From: Streptomyces sp. ADI95-17
GTDB lineage: Bacteria > Actinomycetota > Actinomycetes > Streptomycetales > Streptomycetaceae
Direction: 5' to 3'
Length of the DNA: 64,000 nucleotides
NCBI RefSeq assembly: GCF_003846175.1
Contig: NZ_ML123050.1
Coordinates: forward strand, 813,969-877,968
The notes under the pieces were generated by a model. The model had not been told where the DNA came from. It ran no database searches and worked only from the letters and a program-made list of their open reading frames with translations. Both the position numbers and the translations under genes were made by a program. Of the stretch, positions 8,341 through 17,505 are shown piece after piece. Numbering within the stretch: position 1 is the stretch's first letter; the number at the start of each line of letters is the position of its first letter.

Positions 8341-9411
8341 ATGCAGAGCCAGGTCAATCGACGTTCCGCCCGCCCCCGCCCGTCGTCCGCCGTGACGCTC
8401 CAGCAGGTCGCGCAGGACGCCGGGGTCTCTCTCGCCACGGCTTCGCGCGTCCTCAGCGACAGCGACCGCAACGTGACCCAGGAGCTCCAGGAGCGGGTCC
8501 TGGAGGCGGCCGCCCGGCTCCGCTACGTGTCCAACGCGCCCGCCCGCGCGCTGGTGCAGTCCACGACGTCCATCGTCGGCCTGGTCGTGCACGATGTGAA
8601 CGACGCCTACTACTCCGCCATCGCGGCCGGCGTCATGGAGGTCGCCCGCGACCACAAGCTCCTGGTGATGCTGGCGGGCACCTTCCACGAGCCCGGACTC
8701 CAGGCGGAGTACGTGGCCCGGCTGCGGGCGCAGCGGGCCCGCGCCGTGGTCCTCGCCGGATCGGGTTTCACCGGTGCGAACCCCGCGCTCGCCCAGGAGC
8801 TGGAGGCCTTCGCGGCACAGGGCGGCCGGGTGACCGCGGTCGCGCACCAGGACCTTCCGGTGGACACGATCGTGCCGGGCAACCGCGAGGGCGGCCGGGC
8901 GGTCGCCGAGCACCTCGCCGCACTGGGGCACACCGAGATCGGCGTCATCTGCGGTCCGCTGGCACTGGTCTCCGTACAGGAACGGCTGCACGGCTTCCTG
9001 GAGCGGGCCGCCGAGCTCGGCGTCGTCGTGCAGGAACACCATCGCGTCGAGGCCGACTTCACCCGGGAGGGCGGCCGGGCCGCGGCGGTGCGGCTGTTCC
9101 GCAGATCGCCGGGGATCACCGCGCTGTTCGCGCTCAACGACGCCATGGCGCTGGGGGCGCTCGCCGCGCTCCGTGACGACCTCGGCAGGGGCGTTCCCTC
9201 CGATGTCTCCGTCGTCGGCTTCGACGACCTGCCCGTGGCCGGCGACGTCACGCCCGCGCTCACCACCGTGCGGCTGCCACTGGAGGAGATCGGCCGCCGG
9301 GCGCTGCTGCTGGCCCTCGGCGACGCGACGGCCTCGCCGCGCACGCTCGCCGTGCCTTCGCGCCTGGTGGTGCGGGCCAGTACGGCTCCGCCGCCCCGGG
9401 TGACCGCCTGA
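8341..9411 (+). CDS. LacI-family transcriptional regulator of the carbohydrate region
   Basis: A 356-aa regulator. The N-terminal helix-turn-helix is VTLQQVAQDAGVSLATASRV (about residues 18-37), followed by the hinge helix region SNAPARALVQ. A periplasmic-binding-protein-like effector domain runs to the end, with IVGLVVHDVNDAYYS at its start and VVGFDDLPVAGDVTPALTTV near its end. The family binds even palindromes with a central CG and lets go or grips on sugar binding. The repeated TGGAAAACGCTTTCCA-like boxes in this window, including one just before this gene, are its most likely targets. The inducer is unknown. Confidence 0.92.
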   Translation: MQSQVNRRSARPRPSSAVTLQQVAQDAGVSLATASRVLSDSDRNVTQELQERVLEAAARLRYVSNAPARALVQSTTSIVGLVVHDVNDAYYSAIAAGVMEVARDHKLLVMLAGTFHEPGLQAEYVARLRAQRARAVVLAGSGFTGANPALAQELEAFAAQGGRVTAVAHQDLPVDTIVPGNREGGRAVAEHLAALGHTEIGVICGPLALVSVQERLHGFLERAAELGVVVQEHHRVEADFTREGGRAAAVRLFRRSPGITALFALNDAMALGALAALRDDLGRGVPSDVSVVGFDDLPVAGDVTPALTTVRLPLEEIGRRALLLALGDATASPRTLAVPSRLVVRASTAPPPRVTA

Positions 9412-9448
9412 TTTCCTGCCCGGCCACGGAGCTGCCGGGAGGAGCGAG

Positions 9449-9572
9449 TTGACGCATCAAAGAGGCGGACTCCCCGCTTGATGCACCAAGTTGCCGATCC
9501 TTTCCCTGCAACCCTCTTGAAATAATGCATTAACCCCCAGCACACTGAGGTCAACGCCGATTGACGCGTCAA
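9449..9572 (+). promoter_or_regulatory. Three palindromic boxes TTGA-GC-CAA before the AraR-type regulator
   Basis: TTGACGCATCAA (9449-9460), TTGATGCACCAA (9478-9489) and TTGACGCGTCAA (9561-9572) are related 12-bp palindromes. The third lies 21 bases before the regulator's ATG, probably within the 5' leader, and the first two lie 105-145 bases upstream. The arrangement suggests autoregulation with DNA looping by the downstream GntR/LacI hybrid regulator. Confidence 0.72.
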
Positions 9573-9593
9573 ATCCGAGAGGGTGGTGGCTGG

Positions 9594-10769
9594 ATGGGTA
9601 CGTCCGGGCCCAAGTACCAGCGCATCAAGGACGAGTTGCGGGCGGAGGTGGCTCGTGACGAGTACGAGACCGGTGCTCCGTTCATCACTCAGAACCAGCT
9701 GCGCGAGCGCTTCCAGGTCAGCTCCACCACCGCCGTCCGGGCCCTCAACGACCTTGTCGCCGAAGGGCTGTTGGTCCGGCGGCGCGGCCAGGGGACCTTT
9801 GTCGCCGACCCCGGTGACCGGGCGGCCCCGGAGCCCTCACCGGCACACCGGTCCGGGGTGATCGCCTGCGTCATCAGCGGCCAGGGGCCCTACCAGTCGG
9901 AGGTGCTGCGCGGGATCGAGTCCGGCTCCTCGGAGCGCGGGATGCGGCTGTTCTTCTCCGACTCCGCCGTCCACATGACCGAGACCGGGCACGCCGCGCA
10001 CGACGCCTCGCTGGCCCGCCAGGACCAGGCGCTGCGCCAGGCCGTCGAGGACCGGGTCGACGGCATCATCCTCTATCCCGTCCAGGGCGCGCCCGATTCC
10101 GATGTCCTCGACGAGATCAGGCGCCTGCGCATCCCCATGGTGCTGGTCGACAGGTATTTCCCCGGCCGCGCCATCGACGCGGTCACCGCCGACAACTACG
10201 ACGTCGGCTACCGGCTCACCGAACATCTGCTGGCCGACGGCCATGAGCGGATAGCGACGCTCTGGGGCGAGACGCAGTGCACCAGCGTCCACGACCGGAT
10301 GACCGGGCACAAGCAGGCGCTGCGCGCCCATGACCAGCCGCTGCTCCCCCAGTTGACCGCGCTGCGCTCGTACACGGCGCTGTCCGAGGACGAGCGCAAG
10401 CAGTTGCTGACCGACCTGCTCGGCTCGCCCGAGCCGCCGACCGCCCTGCTGTGCGCCCACGGTTTCGCCGTCGCCACCGCCGCCGCCGATCTGGCCTCGC
10501 TCGGCATCGCCGTGCCCGACGAGATCGTGCTGGCCGGGATGGACGACGCCGGACCCTACGACCTGCTGCCGCTCACCAGCTTCGCCGCCCGGCTCCCCGC
10601 CAGGGAGATCGGCCTCCGGGCGGTCGAGCAACTGGTCACCCGGATCGCGGAGCGCACGACGGGCGAGGACCCGTACCGCAGCGCCGAGCAGATCGTGCTC
10701 CCCGTCCGGATCAGGACGCGCGAGTCCGTGCCGGTCCGGCTCCGTACCGTCGCCGCCCGCCGGCCCTGA
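9594..10769 (+). CDS. GntR/LacI hybrid (AraR-type) transcriptional regulator
   Basis: A 391-aa protein joining two modules. Residues 7-75 form a GntR winged helix (KYQRIKDELRAEV, then RERFQVSSTTAVRALNDL and the wing GLLVRRRGQGTFV). The remainder is a LacI/periplasmic-binding-type sensor (GVIACVISGQGPY, DGIILYPVQG, IVLAGMDDAGPYDLLPLTSF). This is the AraR architecture, in which a sugar relieves repression. The ATG at 9594 is preferred because GAGAGGG precedes it; an in-frame TTG at 9561 falls inside a palindromic operator. It is followed 14 bases later by the FAD oxidoreductase gene and is likely co-transcribed with it. It is distinct from the LacI regulator just upstream. Confidence 0.9.
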   Translation: MGTSGPKYQRIKDELRAEVARDEYETGAPFITQNQLRERFQVSSTTAVRALNDLVAEGLLVRRRGQGTFVADPGDRAAPEPSPAHRSGVIACVISGQGPYQSEVLRGIESGSSERGMRLFFSDSAVHMTETGHAAHDASLARQDQALRQAVEDRVDGIILYPVQGAPDSDVLDEIRRLRIPMVLVDRYFPGRAIDAVTADNYDVGYRLTEHLLADGHERIATLWGETQCTSVHDRMTGHKQALRAHDQPLLPQLTALRSYTALSEDERKQLLTDLLGSPEPPTALLCAHGFAVATAAADLASLGIAVPDEIVLAGMDDAGPYDLLPLTSFAARLPAREIGLRAVEQLVTRIAERTTGEDPYRSAEQIVLPVRIRTRESVPVRLRTVAARRP

Positions 10770-10783
10770 GGGAGGAGACTCCT

Positions 10784-12418
10784 GTGTTCGCCGCCCCCAC
10801 CCCCCGTACCCGCGAACTCGGGACCGATGTCCTGGTGGTCGGTGCCGGTCTCGGCGGTCTCGCCGCCGCGCTGACCGCCGCCCGGTTCGGACACCGCGTC
10901 GTGCTGACCGAGACGACCGACTGGCCCGGTGGCCTGTTCACCGCGCAGGCCGTGCCGCTCGCCGACGGCCACCGCATCGAACTGGACCCCGTCTCCCCGG
11001 GCTATCGCGATCTGCGCGAGCGGATACGCGACTTCTACCGGCGCAACTACCCGCTGTGCCCCGAGCCGTTCGCCGATCCACTGCTCGACCCCGGCCTCAG
11101 TACCACCGGCCATCTCAGCCACGAGCCGCGCGCCGCACTCGCGGTCGTCCAGGAGCTGCTCACCCCGCACCTCGCCTCCGGCAGGCTCACCCTGCTGCTC
11201 GGCCACCGCCCGGTCGCCGCGCAGGCGGACGGGGACCGGGTGACCTCGGTGACCCTGGCGGCGGCGGACGGCGAGCCGGTGACGGTCAGCGCCCCGTACG
11301 TCGTCGACGCCACGGACCTGGGTGAGCTGCTCGGCCTCGCGGGCGTCGAGCACGTCACCGGCGCCGAGTCCCGCGAGGAGACCGGCGAGCCGCACGCGCC
11401 CGCCGTCGCCGATCCGCTGGACCAGCAGCCGGTCTCCTGGGTCTTCGCCCTGGACCACCGCCCCGGCGAGGACCACACGGTGGACCGCCCGGCCGGCTAC
11501 GACCGGTGGTCCGAGGCCTTCTCCTGGGACACCGCTGAGCCGGGCGGCGGACCGGCCCGCTCCGTTCCGCTGTTCCTGCACGAGCCGGACGACGTCCCGC
11601 CCTGGGCCGCGCCGCCCAACGACCGCTGGCACCAGCTGCGGGCGCTGGCCCGGAGCCGGTATCTGCCCGGCACGTTCGACAGCGACATCACCCTGGTCGA
11701 CTGGGAGCAGACCGCCTACAGCCGGCTCCCGCTGACCGGTACCGACGACGCGGTACGGGTCCGGGCCGAGCAGGAGGCACGGGAGCAGGCCATGTCGTTC
11801 CTCCACTGGATGCAGACCCGCGCGCCCCGGCACGACGGCGGTCACGGCTACCCCGAGCTGCGGCTCAGGCCCGATGTCACGGGCACCGAGGACGGGTTCG
11901 CCAAGGCCGCGCACGTACGTGAATCCCGGCGCATCCGGGCCGAGTTCACCCTCCTTGAGCACCATCTGACAGCCGAGGCGCGGGCCGGGGCGCCGGGCGC
12001 CGAGACGTTCACGGACAGTGTGGGCACCCTGCGTTCCCGGATCACCCTGCACCCCAAGGCGGGTGGCGGCCCCGGGCTGGACCTGGAGTGCCTGCCGTTC
12101 CAGCTGCCGCTGGGTGCACTGCTGCCGGAACGGGTGGAGAATCTGCTCCCGGCCGGGCGGAACATCGGCGCCACCCATCTCAGCGCACCCGCGCTCGGCG
12201 GGCACGCGGGCCAGTGGAGCATCGGTGAGGCCGTCGGCGCACTGGTCTCCTACTGCCTGGAGCACCGGCTGCCGCCGCGTGCGGTCCGCGCGGGCGAGCA
12301 TCGGCTCGCCTCCTTCCAGGACCGGCTGAGCGGTTCGCTCGGTCTCGCCCTCGACTGGCCGGACCGGCTCCGCACCGGACCCGTGACCAGTGCCGGGGCG
12401 CTCTACGCCACGCTCTGA
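10784..12418 (+). CDS. FAD-dependent oxidoreductase
   Basis: A 544-aa flavoprotein of the FAD-dependent oxidoreductase (PF12831-like) group. The dinucleotide motif DVLVVGAGLGGLAAALTAARFG sits at the N-terminus, with VVDATDLGELLGLAGVEH in the middle. The C-terminal FAD-contacting stretch is NLLPAGRNIGATHLSAPALGG, ending in a Gly-rich helix start. Members near carbohydrate genes are thought to oxidise glycosides or sugar acids, but no substrate is known here. The GTG start at 10784 follows GGGAGGAG. A perfect 9-bp hairpin nine bases after the stop ends the transcript. Confidence 0.85.
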   Translation: MFAAPTPRTRELGTDVLVVGAGLGGLAAALTAARFGHRVVLTETTDWPGGLFTAQAVPLADGHRIELDPVSPGYRDLRERIRDFYRRNYPLCPEPFADPLLDPGLSTTGHLSHEPRAALAVVQELLTPHLASGRLTLLLGHRPVAAQADGDRVTSVTLAAADGEPVTVSAPYVVDATDLGELLGLAGVEHVTGAESREETGEPHAPAVADPLDQQPVSWVFALDHRPGEDHTVDRPAGYDRWSEAFSWDTAEPGGGPARSVPLFLHEPDDVPPWAAPPNDRWHQLRALARSRYLPGTFDSDITLVDWEQTAYSRLPLTGTDDAVRVRAEQEAREQAMSFLHWMQTRAPRHDGGHGYPELRLRPDVTGTEDGFAKAAHVRESRRIRAEFTLLEHHLTAEARAGAPGAETFTDSVGTLRSRITLHPKAGGGPGLDLECLPFQLPLGALLPERVENLLPAGRNIGATHLSAPALGGHAGQWSIGEAVGALVSYCLEHRLPPRAVRAGEHRLASFQDRLSGSLGLALDWPDRLRTGPVTSAGALYATL

Positions 12419-12426
12419 ACCCCACT

Positions 12427-12446
12427 GCCCTTCCCTCGGGAAGGGC
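12427..12446 (+). terminator. Hairpin terminator after FAD oxidoreductase gene
   Basis: GCCCTTCCC and GGGAAGGGC form a perfect 9-bp stem around a two-base TC loop, starting nine bases after the stop codon. No T-run follows, as is usual for Streptomyces terminators. Confidence 0.75.
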
Positions 12447-12461
12447 ACGTTCCCGACCTGC

Positions 12462-12477
12462 TGGAAAACGCTTACCA
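12462..12477 (+). promoter_or_regulatory. LacI-type operator before the Gfo/Idh/MocA operon
   Basis: TGGAAAACGCTTACCA is close to the regulon consensus, with one mismatch from a perfect palindrome. It lies between the terminator at 12446 and the GTG at 12516, so it most likely controls the Gfo/Idh-deacetylase-mannosidase operon. Confidence 0.75.
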
Positions 12478-12515
12478 ATCCCGGCGGCTCACGCCCTCAG
12501 CCTGGACGGCCCTCT

Positions 12516-13625
12516 GTGACTGTGACTCCTTACCGTGTACTGCTCGTCGGCGCGGGCAACATCGCCCGTGCCGTCCATATGCCGGCGTTCCTCGAACTTC
12601 CCTCGGACTTCGCGGTGGTGGGCGCCGTGGACGCCGATCCCGCGGCCGCCCGCTCCTTCGCCGCCGACTTCGCGCTCCCCCACCACTCCACCGATCTCGC
12701 CGCCTCGCTGAGCGAGGTCCGTCCCGATCTCGTCGTCATCGCCTCGCCGCCCGTCGCCCACCGGGAACAGGTCGTCGCCGCCCTCACCGCGGGAGCCTGG
12801 GTCTGGTGCGAGAAGCCGCCCGCACTGAGCCTGGCGGAGTACGACGCCATGACCGCCGCCGAGGGCGAGAAGGGACCGTACGCCCCGATCGTCTTCCAGC
12901 ACCGGTTCGGCTCGGGCGCCGAGCACGCCAGGGCGCTCATCGCCTCCGGGGAGCTGGGGGCGCCGCTGGTCGCCCACTGCCAGACCACCTGGTACCGCGA
13001 CGACGCCTACTACGCGGTCCCCTGGCGCGGGAAGTGGGCCACCGAGGGCGCGGGCCCCGCAATGGGGCTCGGCATCCACCAGATCGACCTGCTGCTCGAA
13101 CTGCTGGGTGACTGGGCGGAGATCCGGGCCATGGCGGGGAGGCTGGCCCGTGACGTCGAGACCGACGACGTCACCACCGCCACCGTGCGCTTCGCCTCGG
13201 GCGCACTGGCCACCGTGGTCAACAGCGCGCTCTCGCCCCGCCAGCTGAGCCATCTGCGGATCGATCTGCGGGACGCCACCATCGAGCTGAACCATCTGTA
13301 CGGGTACGGCAACGGCGACTGGACCTACACCCCGGCTCCGGGCGTCGAACCCGGCCGGGCGGCCGGCTGGGCCTCCCCCGCCGAGGACGTCCCCAGCTCG
13401 CACGGCGCCCAGCTCCGGTCGCTCCTGGCCGACATGCGGGCGGGAAGGCGGCCCCGGGCGAGCGCCGGGGACGGCCGCCGCTCCCTGGAGCTGATCACCT
13501 CGATGTACAAGGCCGCGCTCACCGGCCGCCCGGTCCTGGCCGGTGAGATCGGACCGGGCGACCCGTTCTACACGGCGCTGCACGGCTCCGTCCCCGGCTG
13601 GGCCCCGCAGGGGTCCGGGCGATGA
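12516..13625 (+). CDS. Gfo/Idh/MocA family oxidoreductase
   Basis: A 369-aa NAD(P)-dependent oxidoreductase. The N-terminal Rossmann motif is RVLLVGAGNIARAVHMPAF. The family EKP motif is in WVWCEKPPALSL, with its Lys near residue 106. The C-terminal alpha/beta domain holds GLGIHQIDLLLELLG, whose His is at the usual catalytic position. Members oxidise or isomerise sugars and inositols. GTG codons at 12516 and 12522 are both possible starts; homology begins right after. The stop overlaps the deacetylase start (ATGA). Its position ahead of a deacetylase and an alpha-mannosidase places it in intracellular glycan catabolism. Confidence 0.88.
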   Translation: MTVTPYRVLLVGAGNIARAVHMPAFLELPSDFAVVGAVDADPAAARSFAADFALPHHSTDLAASLSEVRPDLVVIASPPVAHREQVVAALTAGAWVWCEKPPALSLAEYDAMTAAEGEKGPYAPIVFQHRFGSGAEHARALIASGELGAPLVAHCQTTWYRDDAYYAVPWRGKWATEGAGPAMGLGIHQIDLLLELLGDWAEIRAMAGRLARDVETDDVTTATVRFASGALATVVNSALSPRQLSHLRIDLRDATIELNHLYGYGNGDWTYTPAPGVEPGRAAGWASPAEDVPSSHGAQLRSLLADMRAGRRPRASAGDGRRSLELITSMYKAALTGRPVLAGEIGPGDPFYTALHGSVPGWAPQGSGR

Positions 13626-14347
13626 CCGACCGCCCGGAAAGCGGCGTGGACCGTGCCCTGCTGCTCACCTTCGACGACCGGCACGTGCACGAGTGGGCCG
13701 CGGCCGCGCCGCTCTTCACGTCGTACGGCGCACGGGTCACCTTCTTCATCTGCGAGCCCGACCGGCTGGACCGGGAGGAGGTGCGGCTGCTGCGCCGGCT
13801 CGCGGACGACGGCCACACCATCGGCTGCCACGGCCTGCGGCACGAGCGCGCCCCGGAGTTCGTCGCCGCGCACGGCGCGGGCGCCTATCTCGACCGGGAG
13901 GTGGTGCCCGCCCTCGACGCGCTGCGCCGCCTCGGCTTTCCGTCCCGCAGCTTCGCCTACCCGTGCAGTGCCCGCGACGAGGACACCGACCGGCTGCTGC
14001 TCACGCTCTTCGACCGGCTGCGCGGCGGGGTGCCGGCCGGCCGTCGCGCCGATCCCTGCCTCGCGGACGAACTCCACGTCCCGGCCGGTGATGTCCCCGC
14101 CCGGCGGGTCCTGCCGGGGTGCTCGGTGGACTCCGGGCGCGGGAGCGTCGCGTACGGGGACGATCTCGGCGGTGTCGAGGCGGCACTGCGCCGCAGCGCC
14201 GAGCACGGCGGCGTGACCACGCTCTACGCCCACTGCGTCGCCGACGCCCACGAGGCCAACCATGTGACCCCGGCCCGGCTGGAGAAGCTCCTGGCCACGG
14301 CCGACGGGATGGCACTGCCCTGCGTGGGCTTCGACGACCTCCCGTGA
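13622..14347 (+). CDS. NodB-type polysaccharide deacetylase
   Basis: A 241-aa carbohydrate esterase family 4-like protein without signal peptide. Motif 1 is LLTFDDR (Asp18, Asp19) and motif 2 is TIGCHGLRHE, in the HxxxH metal-binding pattern. Motif 3 is RSFAYPCS, and TTLYAHCV near the end replaces the usual LxH motif. Such enzymes use a divalent metal to remove N- or O-acetyl groups from sugars. It lacks a secretion signal, so it should act on an imported oligosaccharide. The overlap with the Gfo/Idh gene and the 46-bp gap to the alpha-mannosidase mark one operon. Confidence 0.85.
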   Translation: MTDRPESGVDRALLLTFDDRHVHEWAAAAPLFTSYGARVTFFICEPDRLDREEVRLLRRLADDGHTIGCHGLRHERAPEFVAAHGAGAYLDREVVPALDALRRLGFPSRSFAYPCSARDEDTDRLLLTLFDRLRGGVPAGRRADPCLADELHVPAGDVPARRVLPGCSVDSGRGSVAYGDDLGGVEAALRRSAEHGGVTTLYAHCVADAHEANHVTPARLEKLLATADGMALPCVGFDDLP

Positions 14348-14393
14348 ACCACTTCCGCGTCGCACACATTTCATCCAGAGGGGCCCTTCACTC

Positions 14394-17300
14394 ATGCATG
14401 ACGACCGCACACTGACCGAGGAACGGCTCGACCGCGCCCTGCGCGAGCGCATCCGCCCCGCCGTCCACCCCCGCACCACGCCCCTGGAGTTCGAGGTCTG
14501 GCACGCCCCCGGCGAACCGGTGCCGTTCATCGAGGCGGTGGCCGCCCCGTACAAGCCGGGCGCACTCGGCGACGACTGGGGGCCGGCCTGGGGCACCAGC
14601 TGGTTCCGGGTGACCGGCCGGGTTCCGCAGGGCTGGGCCGGTGAGACCGTCGAGGCGGTGATCGACCTCGGCTTCGCCAAGGACCGGCCCGGCTTCTCCG
14701 CGGAGGCGCTGGCCCACCGGCCGGACGGCGGCGTGGTCAAGGCGCTCAACCCGCGCAACACCTGGCTGCGGGTCGGTGAACCGGTCGCGGGCGGCGAGGA
14801 GTTCACGTACTACCTGGAGGCCGCCGCCAATCCGGAGATCCTGGACGGGGTCAGCCCGCTGGGCGACCGGAAGACCGCGGGCAGCGAGCCGCTGTACCGC
14901 GTCGAGCGGATGGATCTCGCGGTCTTCGACCGGCAGGTGTGGGAGCTGGTCCAGGACCTGGAGGTGCTCGACCAGCTGATGCGGCAGCTGCCGCTCGGCT
15001 CCGCGCGCCGCTGGGAGATCCTGCGCGCCGTGGAACGCTGCCTGGACGCCCTGGACCTGGACGCCGTGGGGGCGAGCGCGACCGCCGCCCGGGAGCGGCT
15101 GCGCGACGTGCTCGACTCGCCCGCGAACGCCTCCGCGCACCGGCTGTCCGCTGTGGGCCACGCGCACATCGACTCGGCCTGGCTGTGGCCGCTGCGCGAG
15201 ACGGTGCGCAAGGTGGCCCGCACCACCTCCAACGTGGTGGCGCTGATGGACGACCGGCCGGAGTTCGTCTTCGCGATGTCGCAGGCCCAGCAGCTGGACT
15301 GGCTGCGGGAGCACCAGCCCGCGCTGTACGCCCGGGTGAAGGAGAAGGCCGCCGCCGGCCAGTTCGTGCCGGTGGGCGGGATGTGGGTGGAGTCGGACAC
15401 CAACATGCCCGGGTCGGAGGCGCTGGCCCGGCAGTTCGTCTACGGCAAGCGGTTCTTCCTGGAGGAGTTCGGGGTCGAGACCGAGGAGGTGTGGCTGCCC
15501 GACTCGTTCGGCTACTCGGCGGCGCTGCCGCAGCTGGTGAAGCTCTCCGGCTCGCGCTGGTTCCTCACCCAGAAGATCTCCTGGAACACGACGAACCCGT
15601 TCCCGCACCACTCGTTCCTGTGGGAGGGGCTGGACGGCACCCGGGTGTTCACCCACTTCCCGCCGGTGGACACCTATGTGGCCGAGCTGTCCGGCGAGGA
15701 GCTCGCGCACGCCGAGGCGAACTTCCGGGACAAGGGCCACGCCACCCGTTCGCTGGTGCCGTTCGGCTGGGGCGACGGCGGTGGCGGCCCCACCCGCGAG
15801 ATGCTGGCACGCGCCGAGCGGCTCGCGGACCTGGAGGGCTCCCCCCGGGTGACGATCGAGGCGCCCTCGGAATTCTTCGCGGCCGCCGAGGCGGAGTACG
15901 AGCGGCCGCCGGTGTGGCTGGGCGAGCTGTATCTGGAGCTGCACCGCGGTACGTACACCTCGCAGGCGCGGACCAAGCAGGGCAACCGGCGCAGCGAGCA
16001 TCTGCTGCGGGAGGCCGAGCTGTGGGCGGCGACCGCCGCGGTGCGGGCCGGATTCCCGTATCCGCAGGAGGAGTTGGACCGGATCTGGAAGAGCGTGCTG
16101 CTGCACCAGTTCCACGACATCCTGCCGGGTTCGTCGATCGCCTGGGTGCACCGTGAGGCCGAGGCGACGTACGCCCGGATCGCCGAGGAGCTCGAAGCGG
16201 TGATCGGAGCGGCGCAGCGGGCGCTGGCCGGCGCCTCGGAGGGCGGCGGCACGGTGGTGTTCAACTCCGCTCCGCACGGCCGCGCGGGCGTGGTGGCGGG
16301 GGGCGCGGCGCTCGCGCCGCAGCAGCCGGAACAGCCGGTGGAGGTCGAGGAGTACGACGGCGGCTTCCGGCTGGACAACGGGGTCCTGCGGGTGACCGTG
16401 GACGCGCGGGGGCTGGTGGTCTCCGTCGTCGACCTGGTGGCCGGGCGCGAGACCGTCGCGCCGGGGGGCGCGGCGAATCTGCTCCAGGTCCACCCGGATC
16501 TGCCCAACCGCTGGGACGCGTGGGACGTCGATGCCTTCTACCGCAACACGGTGACCGATCTGACCGAGGCGGACGTGGTGCGCCGCAGCGGTGACGGCGT
16601 GGAGGTGGTGCGCAGCTTCGGTTCGTCCCGGGTCACCCAGTTGCTGACGCTGCGGCCCGGTGCCCGGCGCCTGGACGTCGACACCGAGGTCGACTGGCAC
16701 GAGCAGGAGAAGTTCCTCAAGGCGGCGTTCCCGATCGATGTGCGCGCCGATCACTCCACCGCGGAGACCCAGTTCGGGCACGTGCAGCGGCCGACGCACA
16801 CCAACACCAGCTGGGAGGCGGCCAAGTTCGAGATCTGCGCCCACCGTTTCCTGCACGTCGGCGAGCCGGGCTGGGGGGCGGCGCTGATCAACGACTCGAC
16901 GTACGGGCACGATGTGACCCGTACGGTCCGCGAGGACGGTTCGACCACGACCACGGTGCGGCTCTCGCTGCTGCGGGCGCCCCGCTATCCCGACCCGGCG
17001 ACCGATCAGGGGGTGCACCGGCTGCGGTACGCGCTGCTGCCGGGCGCGACGATCGGTGACGCGGTCCGTGAGGGCTGGTCCTTCAGCCTGCCCGAGCGCC
17101 GGGTACCGGGGAGCGCCGAGGTGGCCCCGCTGGTCTCGGTCGACGATGACGCGGTGGTCGTGACGGCGGTGAAGCTCGCCGACGACGGCAGTGGGGACGT
17201 GGTGGTCCGGCTGCACGAGGCGCACGGCGGGCGGGTGTCGGCGCGGCTGACGGCGGGCTTCGCGCTGGCCGGGGCGAGCGTGACGGACCTGCTGGAGCGT

Positions 17301-17399
17301 CCGCTCGCCGACGAGCGGGCCGAGGTGGACGGCGATGCGGTCCTGCTGGGGCTGCGGCCCTTCCAGATCGTGACGCTGAGGCTCACACCGAACGACTAG
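14394..17399 (+). CDS. Alpha-mannosidase (GH38)
   Basis: A 1001-aa cytoplasmic glycoside hydrolase family 38 enzyme that releases alpha-linked mannose with retention. An N-terminal beta domain precedes the catalytic domain. Zinc ligands are His258 and Asp260 in VGHAHIDSAWLWPLRET; the nucleophile is Asp370 in WLPDSFGYSAALPQL. GH38 stretches MWVESDTNMPGSEALARQF and KISWNTTNPFPHHSF are intact. The C-terminal half is the usual beta-sandwich domain. There is no signal peptide, so it works on imported oligosaccharides. The full length and intact catalytic residues argue for activity. It is the last gene of the operon, closed by a long hairpin directly at the stop codon. Confidence 0.93.
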   Translation: MHDDRTLTEERLDRALRERIRPAVHPRTTPLEFEVWHAPGEPVPFIEAVAAPYKPGALGDDWGPAWGTSWFRVTGRVPQGWAGETVEAVIDLGFAKDRPGFSAEALAHRPDGGVVKALNPRNTWLRVGEPVAGGEEFTYYLEAAANPEILDGVSPLGDRKTAGSEPLYRVERMDLAVFDRQVWELVQDLEVLDQLMRQLPLGSARRWEILRAVERCLDALDLDAVGASATAARERLRDVLDSPANASAHRLSAVGHAHIDSAWLWPLRETVRKVARTTSNVVALMDDRPEFVFAMSQAQQLDWLREHQPALYARVKEKAAAGQFVPVGGMWVESDTNMPGSEALARQFVYGKRFFLEEFGVETEEVWLPDSFGYSAALPQLVKLSGSRWFLTQKISWNTTNPFPHHSFLWEGLDGTRVFTHFPPVDTYVAELSGEELAHAEANFRDKGHATRSLVPFGWGDGGGGPTREMLARAERLADLEGSPRVTIEAPSEFFAAAEAEYERPPVWLGELYLELHRGTYTSQARTKQGNRRSEHLLREAELWAATAAVRAGFPYPQEELDRIWKSVLLHQFHDILPGSSIAWVHREAEATYARIAEELEAVIGAAQRALAGASEGGGTVVFNSAPHGRAGVVAGGAALAPQQPEQPVEVEEYDGGFRLDNGVLRVTVDARGLVVSVVDLVAGRETVAPGGAANLLQVHPDLPNRWDAWDVDAFYRNTVTDLTEADVVRRSGDGVEVVRSFGSSRVTQLLTLRPGARRLDVDTEVDWHEQEKFLKAAFPIDVRADHSTAETQFGHVQRPTHTNTSWEAAKFEICAHRFLHVGEPGWGAALINDSTYGHDVTRTVREDGSTTTTVRLSLLRAPRYPDPATDQGVHRLRYALLPGATIGDAVREGWSFSLPERRVPGSAEVAPLVSVDDDAVVVTAVKLADDGSGDVVVRLHEAHGGRVSARLTAGFALAGASVTDLLERPLADERAEVDGDAVLLGLRPFQIVTLRLTPND

Positions 17400-17444
17400 G
17401 GTCTTTCGTTTGGATCAGCCCGGCATGATCCGGACGAGAGGCCC
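17399..17444 (+). terminator. Long G-U-containing hairpin at the end of the mannosidase operon
   Basis: The 19-base arms GGGTCTTTCGTTTGGATCA (17399-17417) and TGATCCGGACGAGAGGCCC (17426-17444) pair fully in RNA if four G-U pairs are counted. The loop has eight bases. It begins on the last base of the stop codon, so it should act as a terminator or 3'-end stabiliser. Confidence 0.75.
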
Positions 17445-17505
17445 CAGATGTGAGGCGTACGGGGTGGGTGCGCACCGCCGCGAACCCGCCCCGTACTCTT
17501 TTTCC

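Noticed and set aside
9561..9593. TTG start for the AraR-type regulator
   Set aside because: The TTG lies inside a palindromic operator, while the ATG at 9594 has GAGAGGG in front and begins at the family's first conserved residues.
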